The notes: generated by a model not told the origin, from the letters alone. Positions 14,437 to 22,877 are shown, numbered from the stretch's first letter. The stretch is 38,269 bases of DNA from CAIMZW01 sp037135095 (GCA_037135095.1 JBAXKZ010000011.1:1-38269), one strand, 5' to 3'. A program made the numbers and translations.

Positions 14437-15711
14437 GTGAAGTTGCCGCAAATGTTAAGTAACGCCAGTCGCTTACCTCGCCTGCTTCAGATTCGATGGT
14501 TAGGTCAACTAACTGATGGCATCTTTCAATCGGCGCTAGCTTCCTTTGTTTTATTCTCCCCGGAGCGCCAATCAAATGCCGTTGCCGCCGCTCTTGCTTT
14601 TGCCGTCGTGCTTCTGCCTTATTCGTTAGTAGGCCCTTATGCCGGGGTCTTTCTAGATCGTTTTTCCAGACAACGAATTGTTCAAGTCGCAAATCTTGTT
14701 CGCGCGCTCGACCTGGTTGTAATCGCAATCTTGGTTAAGAGTGGTTCCACGGGATTACTTCTGACGCTATTTGTACTGGTGGCATTTGGTGTTAACCGGT
14801 TAATTTTGGCTGGGCTATCTGCTGGACTACCGCTACTGGTTAACCGAAATGAATTGATCACGGCAAACGCTTTGGCTGTGACTGGTGGAACTATCGGAGT
14901 TGTTATTGGTGGTGGAATCGGAATCGGAATCAAGAGTCTTCTCGACCATAGCCACAAGAGCGATTTCTCTGATTCATTTCTCGTCGGCGTTGCAATAATT
15001 GGTTATTTGATAAGCGCGCTTTTGAGTTCAAGGTTAGGGCGAAAAGAGATTGGGCCACTGGACCATGAACTCGCTTCTGAAGGTTTTAAAGAGATGCTGG
15101 CCGGTTTCCATTTACTGCGACTTCACTCCGATGCGCTTCGCGGAATTATTGCAACGGCACTCCAGCGCGGTGGGCTAACTTCTTTAACTCTGATGGGTTT
15201 ACTTCTGGAACGCAACTACTTCAATGCTTCAAATAATCCTGATGCTGGCTTACGCGGTTTTGCCTTTGCCTTAGCAATTGCTGGCGTGGGAATTGGTATC
15301 GGTTCGGTAATCAGCCCCTTTGGTGTTCGAAGAATGGGCCGTCATCGATGGATAAGGTTGATGATGGTCGCTTGTACGCCATTTCTGATTCTCTTCGCTC
15401 TCTTCCCGAAAGAATACCTTTTGATTACCACTGCCTTCTTCGTTGGACTTTGTGGCCAAGCGGTAAAAGTTACAAATGACGCTTTGGTTCAATCAAAGAT
15501 AGCTGATGAATTCCGTGGTCGCGTATTCGCCTTCTATGACGTTGCGGTAAATGGTGCGATTGTTTTAGGAGCGGTGGTGGCCGCATTTATCTTGCCAAAG
15601 AGTGGGCAATCCTTACTTCTTCCACTTTTAATTGCCGGAACTTACCTAGTGGCTTCAATTGCGCTGCTGCCTAAAACTAAATTTTCGGCTGATTCAAATC
15701 CCACCATTTAA
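14437..15711 (+). CDS. Major facilitator superfamily transporter
   Basis: This 424-residue protein has about twelve hydrophobic helices. After the second helix, GPYAGVFLDRFSRQRIV matches the MFS loop 2-3 motif (GxxxDRxxRRxV form), here of the drug:H+ antiporter DHA3/MefA-like type. A second-half counterpart is seen at FGVRRMGRHRWIRL. The substrate is unknown. The GTG at 14437 is the only start near the candidate promoter. The gene is not part of the conserved blocks on either side and separates the dnaB/PBP block from the cca-murJ block. Its last 35 bases overlap the convergent cca gene. Base composition looks like that of its neighbours, so there is no sign of recent transfer. Confidence 0.9.
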   Translation: MKLPQMLSNASRLPRLLQIRWLGQLTDGIFQSALASFVLFSPERQSNAVAAALAFAVVLLPYSLVGPYAGVFLDRFSRQRIVQVANLVRALDLVVIAILVKSGSTGLLLTLFVLVAFGVNRLILAGLSAGLPLLVNRNELITANALAVTGGTIGVVIGGGIGIGIKSLLDHSHKSDFSDSFLVGVAIIGYLISALLSSRLGRKEIGPLDHELASEGFKEMLAGFHLLRLHSDALRGIIATALQRGGLTSLTLMGLLLERNYFNASNNPDAGLRGFAFALAIAGVGIGIGSVISPFGVRRMGRHRWIRLMMVACTPFLILFALFPKEYLLITTAFFVGLCGQAVKVTNDALVQSKIADEFRGRVFAFYDVAVNGAIVLGAVVAAFILPKSGQSLLLPLLIAGTYLVASIALLPKTKFSADSNPTI

Positions 15712-17119
15712 GTAATTCCGCCGTTGCTCGCTCGACGCCCAGTGGCCCCTCTTCCATGCGTAAATCAAGGAGATATTGGTAAGCCTTACCTACGATAGGT
15801 GAGGGCTTTAGTTGCAAAATAGCCATGATTTCTAAACCATCTAAATCTGGCCGTATTTTTTCTAACTCTTCTTGAGTTTTTAGAACTTCGATTCGCTCTT
15901 CAAGGGAATCATAGGTCTTGGCCAATAGATCCGCTTTGCGTTGATTTCGCGTGGTGCAGTCAGCGCGGGTCAACACATGAAGATGATCTAGTAAATGTTC
16001 AGCGTCACGGATGTATCTTCGAACTGCGGAATCGGTCCATTCGCCGCTGCCATAACCATGAAATCTCAAATGCAGAAAGACTAGTTGTGCGACATCGTTA
16101 ATGGTGTGATTGTCGAAGCGCAGCGCTCGCAAACGCTCCTTTGTCATTCGAGAGCCAACTACCTCGTGGTGATGAAATGAAACTCCACCGCCCGGAATAA
16201 GTTCTCGAGTCTTGGGTTTTCCGATGTCATGAAGTAGTGCCGCTAATCTGATAACGAGATTAGGGCCGCCAAGGCGATCCTCATGCGCAATTGCTTGCTC
16301 GAGCACGGTGAGAGTGTGTTCGTAAACATCTTTATGGTGATGGTGTTCGTCGATCTCGAGACGTAGTTTTGGAATTTCCGGCAAAATCTTTTCGGCAAGC
16401 CCGGTTTCAACCAGAAGCGTCAGACCCAGCCGCGGATTGGCTGACATTAGTGTCTTTACTAATTCATCCCGAACTCTCTCGGCAGAGATAATGCTAATTC
16501 GATCCGACATAGATTTAATTGCTGAAACAACACTCGGGTCTACCGTAAATTCCAACTGACTCATAAATCTGGCAGCTCGCATCATTCGGAGTGGGTCATC
16601 AGAGAATGAGTCTTCGGGTTTTCCGGGAGTACGAATCACTTTTTTGGCAAGATCTGTAACGCCATCGAATAAATCAATAAAGGTTGGTGTATCGGTAGTG
16701 AGTTCTAACGCCATTGCATTGACCGTGAAGTCGCGGCGGAACAAATCGCCTTCGATAGTTTCGCCAAAATTTACTTCTGGTTTTCGACTATCGGACTCAT
16801 AAACCTCGCTGCGATACGTTGTAACTTCAACAGTGGTCTCGCCATGTTTGGCTGCGATGGTGCCAAATTCAGCTCCCACTTCCCAAACAGCTTGAGTCCA
16901 AGAGAGCAAAATTTTCTTTGTCTCAGCCGGCCGAGCGTTTGTAGTGAAATCTAGGTCGTTGCCTAAACGACCCAAAATGGCATCACGAACCGGACCACCA
17001 ACCAGAGCCAAAGTAAAACCCGCCGCCTTAAAAAGTTTGGCGAGCGAGAGGGCGATTGGGGTGTGGGAGGACAGTGAAGCGACCGCCAGGTCGGCAGCGA
17101 TATCTTTCGGAGTTTTCAC
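15677..17119 (-). CDS. cca: CCA tRNA nucleotidyltransferase (PcnA-like)
   Basis: This 480-residue enzyme adds or repairs the 3' CCA of tRNAs from CTP and ATP. The class II nucleotidyltransferase head has GG at 41-42 (LVGGPVRDAILG) and the metal-binding Asp55 and Asp57 in NDLDFTT. RRDFTVNAMAL and the tRNA-binding RDDPLRMMRAARF-type segment follow (here SDDPLRMMRAARF). A C-terminal HD domain carries HHHHKDVYEHTL and LLHDIGKPKTR, as in actinobacterial PcnA proteins. The start is GTG 17119 with GAGGA five bases upstream. The one tRNA complete in the window already encodes CCA, so here the enzyme may serve mainly for repair. It is divergent from the Nudix gene by 46 bases, as in Mycobacterium, where pcnA neighbours mutT4. 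Confidence 0.95.
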   Translation of the reverse strand: MKTPKDIAADLAVASLSSHTPIALSLAKLFKAAGFTLALVGGPVRDAILGRLGNDLDFTTNARPAETKKILLSWTQAVWEVGAEFGTIAAKHGETTVEVTTYRSEVYESDSRKPEVNFGETIEGDLFRRDFTVNAMALELTTDTPTFIDLFDGVTDLAKKVIRTPGKPEDSFSDDPLRMMRAARFMSQLEFTVDPSVVSAIKSMSDRISIISAERVRDELVKTLMSANPRLGLTLLVETGLAEKILPEIPKLRLEIDEHHHHKDVYEHTLTVLEQAIAHEDRLGGPNLVIRLAALLHDIGKPKTRELIPGGGVSFHHHEVVGSRMTKERLRALRFDNHTINDVAQLVFLHLRFHGYGSGEWTDSAVRRYIRDAEHLLDHLHVLTRADCTTRNQRKADLLAKTYDSLEERIEVLKTQEELEKIRPDLDGLEIMAILQLKPSPIVGKAYQYLLDLRMEEGPLGVERATAELLKWWDLNQPKI

Positions 17120-17153
17120 GGTTTTCCTCTCACAGTGAGCAAGGCTAGAGCAG

Positions 17154-17165
17154 TACCCTTCATCT
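17154..17165 (+). promoter_or_regulatory. Candidate leaderless promoter (-10 TACCCT) for the Nudix-murJ operon
   Basis: TACCCT at 17154-17159 precedes the ATG at 17166 by six bases (TCATCT), the same geometry as at 256, 5837, 6769 and 14425. There is no ribosome-binding site, and the gap to the divergent cca start is only 46 bases. This promoter would drive the coupled run from the Nudix gene through murJ and trxB. Confidence 0.5.
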
Positions 17166-17759
17166 ATGACCCCGGCACCGAGTGCGGGTGGCGAAGCTAA
17201 ACGGAAAAAACGTCGGCGACGACGTCCTGCGGGCCCACCTCCTCCTCAGAATTCAACTGCTGCAACAACGAGCAGCGCACCAGTGGCTAACTCTGCCCCA
17301 AAAAAAGCAACCCCGAAGCGGGTTTACGCTAAAAGGGTCGATGAGGTTAGCGCTGGCGGTTTAGTAATCGACACCACTGGAACAAAAGGCTTACTTATTG
17401 GGCGTCGAGATCTCAAGGATCAAACTCGTGAGCGGTTGTTATGGTCCTTGCCCAAAGGCCATATTGAAGCTGGCGAAACCCCGGAGCAAGCGGCAATTCG
17501 CGAAGTGGCAGAAGAGACCGGCATTGAGAGTGAAATTTCCCGCGCCTTGGGGGTGATCGATTTTTGGTTTATGGCCGGCGGTAAGCGCATTCATAAAACC
17601 GTTCACCATTACCTATTTCGAGAGGTTGGTGGTCACTTAGCCCCTCAAGTCACTGAAGTCGACGATGTTGCTTGGTTTCCATTAACCGAAATAGTTGAGA
17701 TGTTGGCCTACCCCGATGAGAAGAAGTTGATAGCGAAATCTGGGGAATTACAATTATGA
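17166..17759 (+). CDS. Nudix hydrolase (MutT4-like)
   Basis: This 197-residue protein hydrolyses a nucleoside diphosphate linked to another moiety; the exact substrate is unknown. The Nudix box is intact at about 98-120 (GHIEAGETPEQAAIREVAEETG with the REVAEE metal-binding core). The first 55 residues are a low-complexity extension with an Arg/Lys run (KRKKRRRRRPAG), then Pro-, Ala- and Ser-rich sequence, which might bind nucleic acid. By position, between cca and the DUF6049-like/murJ genes, it corresponds to mycobacterial Rv3908 (mutT4). Its stop overlaps the next start by ATGA, indicating translational coupling. Confidence 0.92.
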   Translation: MTPAPSAGGEAKRKKRRRRRPAGPPPPQNSTAATTSSAPVANSAPKKATPKRVYAKRVDEVSAGGLVIDTTGTKGLLIGRRDLKDQTRERLLWSLPKGHIEAGETPEQAAIREVAEETGIESEISRALGVIDFWFMAGGKRIHKTVHHYLFREVGGHLAPQVTEVDDVAWFPLTEIVEMLAYPDEKKLIAKSGELQL

Positions 17760-18868
17760 AACGGTTGGGCGTCATCCTTGCGCTACTAACTCTCTCACTT
17801 ATTGTTCTTCCCGCTATGCCAACCGCATCGGCTGCCGTTTCAACAATCGTTTTATCAGAACCTACGCATCGTCAGCTCGACGGAAAATTTGTAGATGATG
17901 ATTTGGCGGCCTCACTATTGCCAACTGGACGATTAGGCAACTTAGTTTTTGGATCTCTACCAACAAAACGAAGTTGGCAGATTGATGCTGAACTGATTGA
18001 AGAAGTAACATCGATGGCTAGCGGATATACATTGATCAGTGCAGATCAGATCAGCGGTCAAGAAATTGCAAAGCTTTGGCTCGCCAGGCTCCTTCTGGTC
18101 TCTGAAAATGATTCCATCTCAGCTTTGCCGTATGGAGATCCTTCTGGTTATTGGATTCATCGGTTGGCTCCTCATGATGTTAACTATTTCTTAAGTGCTG
18201 GAGAGATTCGATTACAGGCGTTGTTAAAACGTGGCGTCACCCAGGCTCGTAACTTCTCATCGAATCGTTATTTTTCACTAAGTAGCGCGATAGTTCAAAG
18301 TTATGAGAGCGCTTTGAGTGATGTCCAAGTAGTAGCTCCATTTCTCTCATCCAGCGCGCTCGATGATTTAAAGCTCCAGAGCGCACTAATTTTCTCGCCG
18401 ACGATGGACAATTCTCGAAGAGAGTTTCTATCAAGAAATTTGACTGCGACTACTTATGGCTTAGTGCACAAAATTCGAGTAGTTCCAGGGCGTTTTACTG
18501 TGACCGCTGCAAAACAGCAGCTGCCAATCACCGTTATTAATGACTTTGCTAATTCGGCAAAGGTGGCACTTCGGGTTTCGGCGCTAAATGGCAAAGTTAT
18601 CGTTAAGAAGTTGCTACTGGTGACTTTGGCGGCTAATTCCAAAACCCAAATTTTGGTTCCGGTTGAAGTATTAACTTCTGGGACCAGCGCGCTTGCAGTA
18701 GATGTAGTAACGCCAAAGGGCGACTTATTGGGGGATTCGGTTCTCTTTCCATTGACGCTCTCTGTTATTAGCCCGGTTGCTACTTGGATTACAACTGGCG
18801 CTGCCATCACGCTATTTGTGGCCGCTTTGGTTCAAAGTATTCGTCGAATTCGAAGAAGAAACAAATGA
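17756..18868 (+). CDS. DUF6049-like membrane-anchored secreted protein
   Basis: This 370-residue protein has a signal peptide (MKRLGVILALLTLSLIVLPAMPTASA), an extracytoplasmic body and one C-terminal membrane helix (about 343-362) followed by a basic tail, RRIRRRNK. It occupies the place of mycobacterial Rv3909 (DUF6049), between the Nudix gene and murJ, but is less than half as long as that protein (about 800 residues). The last third, with its beta-strand-rich stretch before the helix, resembles the C-terminal beta-sandwich portion that DUF6049 proteins share. Function is unknown; coupling to murJ suggests a part in envelope assembly. It overlaps the Nudix gene and murJ by four bases each. 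Assignment rests mainly on synteny and topology. Confidence 0.75.
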   Translation: MKRLGVILALLTLSLIVLPAMPTASAAVSTIVLSEPTHRQLDGKFVDDDLAASLLPTGRLGNLVFGSLPTKRSWQIDAELIEEVTSMASGYTLISADQISGQEIAKLWLARLLLVSENDSISALPYGDPSGYWIHRLAPHDVNYFLSAGEIRLQALLKRGVTQARNFSSNRYFSLSSAIVQSYESALSDVQVVAPFLSSSALDDLKLQSALIFSPTMDNSRREFLSRNLTATTYGLVHKIRVVPGRFTVTAAKQQLPITVINDFANSAKVALRVSALNGKVIVKKLLLVTLAANSKTQILVPVEVLTSGTSALAVDVVTPKGDLLGDSVLFPLTLSVISPVATWITTGAAITLFVAALVQSIRRIRRRNK

Positions 18869-20469
18869 GTTCACTAGAGCCTTCGATATTGCGCTCCAGC
18901 GCCGTAATGGCGATTGGAACTATCTTCTCCCGAATTACTGGGTTGGTAAGAAATCTCCTGCTTGTAGCGGTTCTAGGCACGACGTTATTAGGGGACACCT
19001 ACAACGTGGCAAACACCATGCCTAATATTTTATATAACTTGTTATTAGGAGGCGCGCTTACTGCAGTATTTGTTCCGCAACTTGTAAGGGCAACTAGAGA
19101 GAAAGATGGTGGCTCCGCCTTCATCTCCAAATTGTTAACTGCGACCACACTTCTACTTGGCGCGTTAGTAATTCTTTCTGTCCTTATAGCACCGGTATTG
19201 GTTCGAATTTTCGCAACTGGTTATGTCGGCCGACCAGAATTTCACTTGACCGTTTTATTTATGCGTTACTGCCTTCCCCAAATCTTCTTTATGGGAATCT
19301 TTGCGTTGCTCGGACAAATAGCAAACGCAAAGGGTCACTTTGGACCGATGATGTGGGCTCCAGTATTGAATAATGTATTAACTATTTCAATATTTGGTTG
19401 GTTTCTTCACTCAGCTCACCATCTATCCGTAACTTCAATCTCTTTTACTCAAACGACTTGGCTGGGGTTAGGCACAACAGCTGGCTATGTCATTCAAACT
19501 CTGGCCTTGATACCAGTTATTCGCAAAACAAAAATCCAATTGCGATTTCGTTTGGACTGGCGCGATCCAGAACTTCGTAAATCATGGCATTTAGCAACCT
19601 GGACGCTCTTATTTGCGGCAATTTCGCAGGTGAGTTATTTGGTGACCGTTAACTTGTCTACCGGTGCAGCAGTGCGGGCGCTAAAAGCTGGCGTTGCCAC
19701 GGGCGTTGGATTCACCCCTTACAGCAATGCCTTTTTAATTTTAATGCTGCCGCACTCGATTTTTACAATCTCAATCGTCACTGCGTTATTGCCTCAACTC
19801 TCCTCGTTAGTTATTGAAAAGAGAATTAGTGAGATTCATGATCGCTTAGTTAAAACCATCCGTTTGGTTGGAATCATCACAGTCCCCAGCGCTGTCGCAT
19901 TCTTATTATTTGGACCGCTGATCACCAGCACGCTCTTTTTCGGAATTTCAAAGAGCGATTCCCAATATCTGGGTTACACCCTGGCCGGTTTTTCCTTTGG
20001 TTTATTGCCGCTAAGTATCAACTTAATTGCTCTTCGAGGCTTAAATGCCTTTGAAAATGTAAAGCTTCAAGTTGTCAGCAATGCCTTAATGAATATTGTT
20101 GGTGTCCTGGCCTCTGTGGCGGTTGCGATTTTCTTACCACCAAAGTGGGTGACGGTCGGTTTAGCCGGGTCGCTCTCTTTCAGCTACTTCTTCGGTGCCT
20201 GGATCACAATCCGGCTACTGCGCCGTTACCAGATCTCGATCGGCTTGCGTGAGATTGTTGGGCTTTATCTGAAATTGATCGCGCTAGCGTTAGTTATTGC
20301 GATCCCGCTGCGCCTGGCCCTTTCTAGCCTGCCCGGCGGGAATACCATTCACTTATTGTTCGTTCTAGGGGTTAGCGCCATTGGTTATATTCTCCTGGCG
20401 CACCTATTTAAGATCCAGGAAGTTGCCCGAACGCTCCAATTGCTAAGAAGAGGCAGGGAAGAAAAATGA
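18865..20469 (+). CDS. murJ: Lipid II flippase MurJ (MviN family)
   Basis: This 534-residue membrane protein moves lipid II across the membrane for peptidoglycan synthesis. About fourteen hydrophobic helices are visible, with the family motifs SRITGLVRNLLLVAVLG near the N-terminus, NTMPNILYNLLLGGALTAVFVPQLVRA in helix 2, and LPHSIFTISIVTALLPQLS in the middle. The frame is open 27 codons further up (to 18784), but that part lies inside the DUF6049-like gene; the ATG at 18865 overlaps that stop by ATGA and starts the protein normally. The mycobacterial orthologue carries a C-terminal pseudokinase and extracellular domain, and this protein lacks both. trxB follows with another four-base overlap. 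Confidence 0.95.
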   Translation: MSSLEPSILRSSAVMAIGTIFSRITGLVRNLLLVAVLGTTLLGDTYNVANTMPNILYNLLLGGALTAVFVPQLVRATREKDGGSAFISKLLTATTLLLGALVILSVLIAPVLVRIFATGYVGRPEFHLTVLFMRYCLPQIFFMGIFALLGQIANAKGHFGPMMWAPVLNNVLTISIFGWFLHSAHHLSVTSISFTQTTWLGLGTTAGYVIQTLALIPVIRKTKIQLRFRLDWRDPELRKSWHLATWTLLFAAISQVSYLVTVNLSTGAAVRALKAGVATGVGFTPYSNAFLILMLPHSIFTISIVTALLPQLSSLVIEKRISEIHDRLVKTIRLVGIITVPSAVAFLLFGPLITSTLFFGISKSDSQYLGYTLAGFSFGLLPLSINLIALRGLNAFENVKLQVVSNALMNIVGVLASVAVAIFLPPKWVTVGLAGSLSFSYFFGAWITIRLLRRYQISIGLREIVGLYLKLIALALVIAIPLRLALSSLPGGNTIHLLFVLGVSAIGYILLAHLFKIQEVARTLQLLRRGREEK

Positions 20470-21395
20470 GTGAGATTCACGAGCTAGTGATCGTCGGCTC
20501 CGGCCCGGCTGGCTACACCGCGGCTATCTATGCTGCCCGGGCGCAACTCTCGCCAATCCTTTATGAAGGTTCGGTCACTGCCGGCGGTGCACTTATGAAT
20601 ACCACTGAGGTAGAAAATTTCCCAGGTTTTCCCGAAGGCGTAATGGGCCCTGATTTGATGGATTCTCTACGTGCTCAGGCCGTAAAATTTGGCGCCAAAC
20701 TGATCACCGATGACATCGTTCAAATGTCACTAGCTGGTGAAATTAAAACTTTAACTGATGGCTCCGGCAATACTCTAAAAGCTCGAGCCGTTATTTTGGC
20801 TACCGGCTCGGCTTACAAAGAGATCGGGCTGGAAAATGAGAAGCGGCTATCGGGACATGGGGTTTCTTGGTGTGCGACCTGTGATGGTTTCTTCTTCCGT
20901 GATCAGGTAATTGCAGTAGTTGGTGGCGGCGACTCTGCTGTGGAAGAAGCCAACTTCTTGACGCGATTTGCTAGCAAGGTGGTACTTATCCACCGTCGAG
21001 ATTCATTGCGCGCCTCAAAGATCATGGCCGAACGCGCAGCATCAAATCCTAAGATTGAAATGCTTTGGAATACCGAAGTTATCGATGTGTTGGGCGAGAG
21101 CAAAGTCTCCGGCTTAAAATTAAAGAACACTGCCACTGGTGAAGAGAGCGAGCGCGACTTCACCGGACTTTTTGTGGCAATCGGACATATTCCACGCAGC
21201 GAGCTTGTAGTAGATCAGCTCGCGCTTAATTCTGATGGTTATGTCGAAGTCGAAGGGCGAACTACTAACACCTCAATAACTGGCGTTTTCGCCTGCGGTG
21301 ACCTAGTTGACCACAGTTACCGCCAAGCGATCACTGCAGCAGGCTCTGGTTGTTCCGCCGCACTGGACGCGGAGCGTTTTTTAGCAGGCCATTGA
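20466..21395 (+). CDS. trxB: Thioredoxin reductase
   Basis: This 309-residue flavoenzyme uses NADPH to reduce thioredoxin. The FAD-binding GSGPAGYTAAIYAARA is at 11-26, the redox pair is CATC (Cys136, Cys139), and the NADPH site is VGGGDSAVEE near 157-166. FACGDLVDHSYRQ and a closing AAGSGCSAALDAERFL complete the family signature. It overlaps murJ by ATGA and lies 50 bases upstream of trxA, so the pair supplies a complete thioredoxin system. In Mycobacterium, sigM and its anti-sigma gene lie between murJ and trxB; here they are absent. Confidence 0.97.
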   Translation: MSEIHELVIVGSGPAGYTAAIYAARAQLSPILYEGSVTAGGALMNTTEVENFPGFPEGVMGPDLMDSLRAQAVKFGAKLITDDIVQMSLAGEIKTLTDGSGNTLKARAVILATGSAYKEIGLENEKRLSGHGVSWCATCDGFFFRDQVIAVVGGGDSAVEEANFLTRFASKVVLIHRRDSLRASKIMAERAASNPKIEMLWNTEVIDVLGESKVSGLKLKNTATGEESERDFTGLFVAIGHIPRSELVVDQLALNSDGYVEVEGRTTNTSITGVFACGDLVDHSYRQAITAAGSGCSAALDAERFLAGH

Positions 21396-21445
21396 CCCAT
21401 ATTAAAACTAAGATTTACCCCTATTCAAGAAACGATGGAGAAAAA

Positions 21446-21769
21446 ATGAGTGCAGCACAACCAGTAACAGCAGCTACTTTTAATGAGGTAGTCCTCAAGA
21501 GTTCAAAGCCAGTCTTGGTTGATTTTTGGGCAGAGTGGTGTGGCCCCTGCCGCGCAGTCGGTCCAATCCTCGATGAGATTGCCTCCGAAAATAGCGAGAA
21601 GATTACGATTGTTAAATTGAATACTGATGAAGAGTCCGCCATCGCAATTAAGTATGGAATCACCTCGATTCCAACCTTGAATGTTTATGTAAATGGAGAA
21701 GTTGTAAAGAGCATTGTTGGCGCAAAGCCAAAGCCAGCTCTGCTTAAAGAACTAGCCGCGTACCTTTAA
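21446..21769 (+). CDS. trxA: Thioredoxin
   Basis: This 107-residue disulfide reductase is the substrate of the adjacent reductase. The active site is WCGPC (Cys32, Cys35) within LVDFWAEWCGPCRAV, and the cis-proline loop is SIPTLNVY. The frame is open to 21350 inside trxB, but the ATG at 21446 has GGAG five bases upstream and gives the normal length, so I use it. The next gene starts four bases after the stop. Confidence 0.97.
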   Translation: MSAAQPVTAATFNEVVLKSSKPVLVDFWAEWCGPCRAVGPILDEIASENSEKITIVKLNTDEESAIAIKYGITSIPTLNVYVNGEVVKSIVGAKPKPALLKELAAYL

Positions 21770-21773
21770 TTCG

Positions 21774-22877
21774 ATGTCAGCCGTCGATCTCGCACGTGGC
21801 GATCACGGTGACCTTGTTCATTCAATAACTGGCACTTTAGTTCGAATCGGATTGCTCTCCGCCACCTCTGAAGAATTTACCGAAGTGGTGGAGCGGGCGG
21901 TTAAAGCCTTTCAACAAGATCGCGGCTTAATCGTCAATGGGATAGTCAACCAGGTTACCCAGCGAGCGCTAGAAGAAGCTCGATGGAAGTTAGGTGATCG
22001 GGTGCTTACATTCACGCCCGGTAATTTAATGCGAGGCGATGATGTTGCCACGCTACAAGCAAGACTGGTCGAGATGGGTTTCAATGCCGGTCGAGTCGAC
22101 GGGATTTTTGGCAACCTGACCGAAGCGGCGGTAAAGGAATTTCAAACCTCTGTTGGGGTAAAAAGTGATGGTAGTTGTGGCCCGGCGACGGTAATCGCGC
22201 TTATGCGTTTGATAAAAACCGTAACTGGAGGTGCGCCAAGCCAACTGCGCGATTTGGCTCAACGTTCCGCTCGTGGTCCCGCGCTAGCAAACAAGATAAT
22301 TGTTTTGGATCCTGGTTCCGATACTTTCAATTCCGAGTTAATTTTTGATGTTGCGCAAAGATTAGAAGGTCGGTTGATTGCCCTTGGGGTCACGGTCTTC
22401 CTAACCCATAGCGTCGATGCCACCCCCACTGAGGGCGAGCGGATTGCATTGGCTAACTCGACGGGCGCCGATCTAATGATCTCTCTTCGCTTGGATACTT
22501 ATAAGAACGAAAATGCACATGGGGTCACGGGTTATTACTACGGGAGCGATCTACATGGGGTCCATTCTGTTGTTGGGGAGCGCTTTGCCACTTTGGCCCA
22601 ACGTGAGATCTGTTCCAGAACTGATCTACTAAATTGTCGGACTCATGCAAAAACTTGGGATTTACTTCGCTTAACCAAAGCTCCTACAGTTCGGATCGAT
22701 TTGGGATATATCAGCAATCCAGGGGATGTTTCTCGGCTTTCAGATCCGATCTTTCGTGAAACGATCGTGGAATCATTGGTGGTTGCAGTGCAGCGCCTAT
22801 ACCTATCGGCGGAAAACGATGCAAAAACTGGAACGTTGCGCCTTTCAGATCTTCGCAAAGCGGGCCTGCGCCAATAA
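21774..22877 (+). CDS. cwlM: CwlM-like peptidoglycan-synthesis regulator (pseudo-amidase with PG-binding domains)
   Basis: This 367-residue protein has two PG_binding_1 domains (about 8-65 and 82-140, each with a VDGIFG/VNGIVN-type turn) and an Amidase_3-like domain (about 173-340). It has no signal peptide, so it is cytoplasmic. The amidase zinc ligands look replaced: the DPGH motif reads DPGS (IVLDPGSDT) and the SLH position reads SLRLD. Mycobacterial CwlM is a cytoplasmic activator of MurA controlled by PknB phosphorylation of a C-terminal threonine, not a functional hydrolase in vivo. This protein keeps the corresponding tail, NDAKTGTLRLSDL, with Thr352 and Thr354. Order trxB-trxA-cwlM equals Rv3913-Rv3915. 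A TACCTT box seven bases upstream of the ATG may be an internal promoter. Confidence 0.9.
   Translation: MSAVDLARGDHGDLVHSITGTLVRIGLLSATSEEFTEVVERAVKAFQQDRGLIVNGIVNQVTQRALEEARWKLGDRVLTFTPGNLMRGDDVATLQARLVEMGFNAGRVDGIFGNLTEAAVKEFQTSVGVKSDGSCGPATVIALMRLIKTVTGGAPSQLRDLAQRSARGPALANKIIVLDPGSDTFNSELIFDVAQRLEGRLIALGVTVFLTHSVDATPTEGERIALANSTGADLMISLRLDTYKNENAHGVTGYYYGSDLHGVHSVVGERFATLAQREICSRTDLLNCRTHAKTWDLLRLTKAPTVRIDLGYISNPGDVSRLSDPIFRETIVESLVVAVQRLYLSAENDAKTGTLRLSDLRKAGLRQ

Noticed and set aside
18784..18864. Upstream extension of murJ.
   Set aside because: It lies inside the DUF6049-like gene, and the ATG at 18865 has the usual ATGA coupling and gives the canonical MurJ start.
21350..21445. Upstream extension of trxA.
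   Set aside because: It overlaps the trxB end and has no thioredoxin similarity; ATG 21446 has a GGAG site and yields the normal length.
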